From [Clostridium] innocuum (GTDB lineage Bacteria; Bacillota_I; Bacilli_A; Erysipelotrichales; Erysipelotrichaceae), in assembly GCA_012317185.1 (NCBI GenBank), contig CP048838.1, positions 4,402,001-4,466,000 on the forward strand: a stretch of 64,000 nucleotides of DNA. Direction: 5' to 3'. The notes below the pieces were generated by a model, which was not told where the DNA came from, searched no databases, and saw only the letters and a list, made by a program, of their open reading frames with translations. How positions within the stretch are numbered: position 1 is the first letter of the stretch; each line of letters starts with the position of its first letter. The translations under genes and the position numbers were made by a program. Of this stretch, positions 60,750 through 64,000 are shown piece after piece.

Positions 60750-62161
60750 TCGGATTTTTTCAAGGAATCCACAAGTCGATCATATGCTTCAGAATTCAAC
60801 AGATTATCCACCGCGTAGACTGAATTTTTCTTCCCGTTTGTCTCAAGTACATTTTTCACACGTGCTTCCAACGGCTGTGTAGTTACGATTAAATCTCCAG
60901 CTCTTGCATTTTCACAGAGCGTCGCCACAGAGGAATGCATAACTTCTATATTCAGCATGGCCTTCTGCAGCTTGGTCTTCATGATAGATTCCCCCATGAC
61001 ACTTGATCCCATACCAGCATCACATGCGTAAATAATTCTTTGTACAGCAGCACTATTCTGCTTTGGATCAACGACTACCGCACCTGCACCTGGCATATCG
61101 AATCCATAGTCCTGCTCAATAAGTACTGCTTCATCCTCGGTTTTATCCATTTTTAGGATGAAGCCTGCGACCAGCATAGACACCGCCATACCTGCGAAAT
61201 AGGAAATAATATTAACCAGCATTGCATCCTTTGGAGAAACAGACAGCAAGGCAAAGAAGCTACCCGGTGAAATTGGCGCTACAGTTCCACCTCCGAATAC
61301 CTGTATGATAAACAGAGAAACCATACTTCCTGCAATCTGTCCCAGAATAACAAGCGGTTTACTTAATACGAATGGATATACGACCTCACCGATACCACCA
61401 AAGAAGTTGATGAAGGCGGCACCAGGTGCTGCTTTTTTTGCCGTTCCCTTACCAAAGAAGGTAAATGCAAGAGCGATGCCCAATACACATCCATTATTTG
61501 CTTCTATCATAAACAGCAGAGATTTCCCTGCTTCCGCTGCCTGTTCCACACCCAAAGGAATCATAATACCATGATTCACAGCATTATTCAGGAATAATAC
61601 CTTGGCTGGCTGTACAAATACAGCAATCAGTGGAAGAAGTCCTTTATTGATTAGGAAATCAACAGCTGTGCTTAAGATACCCAGCAGAAATTCAATAACC
61701 GGTACAAAGGCAAAGAAGCCCAGTACCATTAAACATACGCCTACGAGTCCCAGGGAGAAATTGTTGACCATCATTTCCATTCCCGGCTTAACTTTTCCCT
61801 CAAACAGCTTATCTACCTTTTTCAAAACCCATGCGGCCAGCGGTCCCATGAGCATTGCCCCTGCAAGCATGTTGATATCAGCTCCCAGTATTACTCCCAT
61901 CGTGGCAAACGAGCCGATAACACCACCACGCTTTTTGTGTACGTTATACCCTCCAGTGTATGCAATCAGCAACGGCATCAGATATTTCATAGTCGGAGCT
62001 ACCATCTGGTTCATAGTTTCATTTGGCAGCCACCCGGTCGGTATGAATAATGCAGCTAATAATCCCCATCCAATAAAGACCCCAATATTCGGCATAACTT
62101 CTGCGCTTAGGAAAGCTCCCATTTTCTGAACTTTCACTTTCTTTGAAGTATTCGTTTTCAT
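60746..62161 (-). CDS. PTS mannitol-type EIIBC (MtlA/CmtA-like)
   Basis: 471 residues. The N-terminal IIC has about eight membrane segments, with GAFLSAEVMPNIGVFIGWG, YTGGYNVHKKRGGVIG and FINFFGGIGEVVYPFVL matching MtlA. A linker is followed by the IIB domain with the phospho-Cys in IIYACDAGMGSSVMG. It imports and phosphorylates a hexitol or related polyol. The locus lacks mannitol-1-phosphate dehydrogenase; it encodes a hexuloisomerase and a 6-phosphogluconate-type dehydrogenase instead, so the substrate may not be mannitol. ACGGAGGAACT precedes ATG 62161. Confidence 0.9.
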   Translation of the reverse strand: MKTNTSKKVKVQKMGAFLSAEVMPNIGVFIGWGLLAALFIPTGWLPNETMNQMVAPTMKYLMPLLIAYTGGYNVHKKRGGVIGSFATMGVILGADINMLAGAMLMGPLAAWVLKKVDKLFEGKVKPGMEMMVNNFSLGLVGVCLMVLGFFAFVPVIEFLLGILSTAVDFLINKGLLPLIAVFVQPAKVLFLNNAVNHGIMIPLGVEQAAEAGKSLLFMIEANNGCVLGIALAFTFFGKGTAKKAAPGAAFINFFGGIGEVVYPFVLSKPLVILGQIAGSMVSLFIIQVFGGGTVAPISPGSFFALLSVSPKDAMLVNIISYFAGMAVSMLVAGFILKMDKTEDEAVLIEQDYGFDMPGAGAVVVDPKQNSAAVQRIIYACDAGMGSSVMGESIMKTKLQKAMLNIEVMHSSVATLCENARAGDLIVTTQPLEARVKNVLETNGKKNSVYAVDNLLNSEAYDRLVDSLKKSE

Positions 62162-62214
62162 AGTTCCTCCGTTTTTTATTATATGTTAAGGATTAAAATC
62201 ATTTAATTTTATAG

Positions 62215-62748
62215 TTATTGCAGATTTGCATGGCGATTGTTCATATATTCTGTTGAAATCTTTTTCTCTTCCTGAAGACAGGATGTGATGGCATCCCCTA
62301 TGATGAGTACCGCCTGTTCAAAGAGAGAGCCGGCATGCTGAGATGTCCTTACCTTGGTTTTTGCCGGTATACACAAATAGGTGTCGCTTATCTTGGGATT
62401 TTCACAGAGAGAGGATATCAGAACCACATGTGCCTTCTGCTTTTTTGCCGCTTCCATATGATTCAGTGTAACCTTGGTTTTTGCGCTCGATGACACCGCA
62501 AACAGAACATCGTTTTCCTGTATGGAGGGTGTAGCAGCATCCCCTGCGACATATGCTGCATAGCCTAGATGCATAAAGCGAATGGCCAGTGCCTTGACCA
62601 TGTTTCCGGATCGCCCCATTCCGCTGAAGAAAATTCTATTTGCCGAAAGACAGGCGTTTGCTACAGCTTGCAGCTGCCCCTCATCCAGTGCATTCTGTAT
62701 TTCCCGCAGTTCATCCAGATTCGCTGCAATGTGTCTGCCTACATTCAT
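62215..62748 (-). CDS. 6-phospho-3-hexuloisomerase-like SIS protein
   Basis: 177 residues, one SIS domain: IFFSGMGRSGNMVKALAIRFMHLG and FAVSSSAKTKVTLNHMEAAKKQ, ending in QHAGSLFEQAVLIIGDAI, as in HxlB/PHI enzymes, which interconvert 3-hexulose-6-phosphate and fructose-6-phosphate. No 3-hexulose-6-phosphate synthase (HxlA) is next to it. It starts 1 bp after the stop of the 6-phosphogluconate-type dehydrogenase gene, so the two are translated together. It could isomerise the oxidised product of the imported polyol phosphate. Confidence 0.82.
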   Translation of the reverse strand: MNVGRHIAANLDELREIQNALDEGQLQAVANACLSANRIFFSGMGRSGNMVKALAIRFMHLGYAAYVAGDAATPSIQENDVLFAVSSSAKTKVTLNHMEAAKKQKAHVVLISSLCENPKISDTYLCIPAKTKVRTSQHAGSLFEQAVLIIGDAITSCLQEEKKISTEYMNNRHANLQ

Positions 62749-62749
62749 A

Positions 62750-63655
62750 TCATTTGCTATCCTTACGCTTTACCGGATGGCCGCCAATCGTCCCTCGCAA
62801 AGCCGCTATGCACTGCATGGATAGAGAATCTTCCTGCTGTGAACGAAATCTTGCCTGTAAGGCCGCTGAAATTGTAGGAGTAGGTACTTTCAGACGTGTT
62901 GCTTCTTCTATGGTCCATCTTCCCATACCGGAATCTGCAACGTAATCTGCAACACCCTCCAGGGCCACATCCGGCTGCAGGGCTTCAATCACTTTTCCCA
63001 GAATATGAGAACGGATGGAACAGCCATTTTGATATGCCTGAAGACTGCCGAGCACATCCACATCAATTTCAGAGGACATCAGCATTTCATATCCTTCTGC
63101 ATATGCCTGCATAATCGCATATTCCACACCGTTATGTATGGTTTTCGCATAATGCCCGGCGGCCGTTCCACCACAATGAGCATAACCGCCCGGTGCAGCT
63201 AAAGATTTTATGAATGGAATCATACGCTCATAGTCTTCTTTTGTTCCGCCAATCAGCATACCACATCCCTTTTTCGCGCCGGCCACTCCTCCGCTGACGC
63301 CGATATCCATAAATCGGATATTCTTTTCCATGAGGTAATCAGCTGTTTTTTTCGTATCGCGAAAATCAGAATTTCCACCGTCGATAACCATATCGCCTTC
63401 CTTTAACAGCTCTGAAAGCTCTTTGATAATGGTATTTGTAATGGTTCCGGGCGGTGTCTGAAGCCATATAATGCAGGGCTTTTCCAATGCATTCACCATC
63501 TCCTGCATACTTGCTGCAACCTTGATCCCCCTCTTTGCAGCACGTTCACATGCCGCTTCACAGGTATCACAGCCAATCAAAGCATGTCCGTCACTGGCAG
63601 CTCTTGCGGCCATTTCCAACCCCATTTTTCCTAAACCGATAAATCCGATTTGCAT
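62750..63655 (-). CDS. Short-form 6-phosphogluconate dehydrogenase (decarboxylating type)
   Basis: 301 residues, the length of the YqeC/Gnd short NAD-type class. The NAD fold begins IGFIGLGKMGLEMA. MVIDGGNSDFRDT, DIGVSGGVAGA and the catalytic Lys block HYAKTIHNGVEY are present, with GRWTIEEA near the end. It oxidises 6-phosphogluconate to ribulose-5-phosphate, or another beta-hydroxy acid phosphate. In this locus it lies upstream of the hexuloisomerase and PTS genes and may supply the oxidation step that a mannitol-type dehydrogenase would normally provide. AAAGGAGATAAGG precedes ATG 63655. Confidence 0.88.
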   Translation of the reverse strand: MQIGFIGLGKMGLEMAARAASDGHALIGCDTCEAACERAAKRGIKVAASMQEMVNALEKPCIIWLQTPPGTITNTIIKELSELLKEGDMVIDGGNSDFRDTKKTADYLMEKNIRFMDIGVSGGVAGAKKGCGMLIGGTKEDYERMIPFIKSLAAPGGYAHCGGTAAGHYAKTIHNGVEYAIMQAYAEGYEMLMSSEIDVDVLGSLQAYQNGCSIRSHILGKVIEALQPDVALEGVADYVADSGMGRWTIEEATRLKVPTPTISAALQARFRSQQEDSLSMQCIAALRGTIGGHPVKRKDSK

Positions 63656-63676
63656 ACGCCTTATCTCCTTTTATCA

Positions 63677-64000
63677 TCAGTCGTTATAATTCTTGAATTT
63701 CTTCATATTGGTGCTGATTTCTAAAAGCTTCTCTGCAACGGTATCCTGTGACTGCATGCAGAAGCCAACATATAGAACATCAACAAGACTGTATTCTGCT
63801 ATTCTGGAGATCAGCGACTGCGGCTTATAGCTGAAATTTCTCGACAGCGTATATAAGCATACATCCGCCAGCTTTGTTAAAGGAGATTGAGAGAACTGTG
63901 TGATTGCAATAATCTTCATGCGATTTTCCTTTGCTACCTTCAATGCGGCATTTAGCTCCGTATTGGCTCCCTCATTGCTTACAACAATAATGGCATCCTC
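63677..64000 (-). CDS. RpiR-family regulator, SIS domain (5' end outside window)
   Basis: The open frame continues past the right edge; 107 residues are visible. It begins inside a SIS domain (DAIIVVSNEGANTEL, then IIAITQFSQSPLTKLAD and LYTLSRNF), as in the ligand-binding part of RpiR/MurR repressors. The N-terminal HTH is not in the window. It lies 21 bp upstream of the 6-phosphogluconate-type dehydrogenase gene and probably regulates the mannitol-type PTS operon in response to a sugar phosphate. Confidence 0.75.
   Translation of the reverse strand, partial: EDAIIVVSNEGANTELNAALKVAKENRMKIIAITQFSQSPLTKLADVCLYTLSRNFSYKPQSLISRIAEYSLVDVLYVGFCMQSQDTVAEKLLEISTNMKKFKNYND

Noticed and set aside
1..64000. 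CRISPR arrays, rRNA genes, complete insertion sequences and phage structural genes
   Set aside because: None was seen. The only mobile-element traces are the integrase and sigma-factor stubs around the GntR-ABC module.

Overview
The window looks like a chromosomal segment of a spore-forming, low-to-mid GC Firmicute, most likely an Erysipelotrichaceae gut anaerobe of the [Clostridium] innocuum type. This assignment is inference. It rests on strong AGGAGG ribosome sites, a spoIID gene, many mannose-family PTS operons and several LevR-type sigma-54 activators beside an rpoN gene. No rRNA, tRNA or CRISPR array was seen.

Region by region: 1-4283 (minus) holds a DUF1146 membrane protein, a YesM/YesN-type two-component pair and spoIID. 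5009-7853 (plus) holds an AraC/GyrI-like regulator and an AT-rich AlbA_2 ATP-binding protein with an in-frame GALS repeat. 8130-12116 (minus) is a catabolic operon (CoA-transferase, MaoC hydratase, ketopantoate-reductase-like enzyme, VOC protein, AroQ-like protein) facing an AraC regulator. 13569-23534 (minus) is the first sigma-54-controlled sugar locus: YdjC-family deacetylase, LevR activator, mannose-type PTS IIB-IIC-IID, a ceramidase-like hydrolase, IIA, then two Nif3-like proteins around a tyrosine phosphatase. 23892-26764 is the remains of an integrative element (integrase stub, sigma-factor stub) that still carries an intact GntR-ABC transporter module. 26867-31286 (minus) holds an O-antigen-ligase-like protein, an acidic coiled-coil membrane protein, a stand-alone NrdD-C-terminal-like protein, an SRPBCC protein and lepB. 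31539-34154 is a multi-PAS GGDEF protein.

34541-43605 is the sigma-54 centre. rpoN is split by a -1 frameshift and lies behind its own -24/-12 promoter. It is divergent from a second LevR, which is followed by a PTS/SIS operon resembling the gfr (glucoselysine/fructoselysine) systems behind two tandem sigma-54 promoters. Next come a decayed Fic gene, ilvBN, map with a SEC-C finger, an AAA/PD-(D/E)XK protein and a membrane protein. 51353-56957 (minus) is a third mannose-type PTS operon with aldolase and two dehydrogenases. Its divergent LevR-like regulator has lost the ATPase and GAFTGA motifs, and the operon has a sigma-A-like promoter instead. 60300-64000 (minus) is a mannitol-type PTS with 6-phospho-3-hexuloisomerase, a short 6-phosphogluconate dehydrogenase and an RpiR regulator, with no mannitol-1-phosphate dehydrogenase in view.

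The theme is sugar and sugar-derivative uptake in which RpoN plus dedicated LevR activators switch individual PTS operons. The visible -24/-12 promoters, shared TAGTGT repeats and the decayed third regulator show this network both working and being dismantled.
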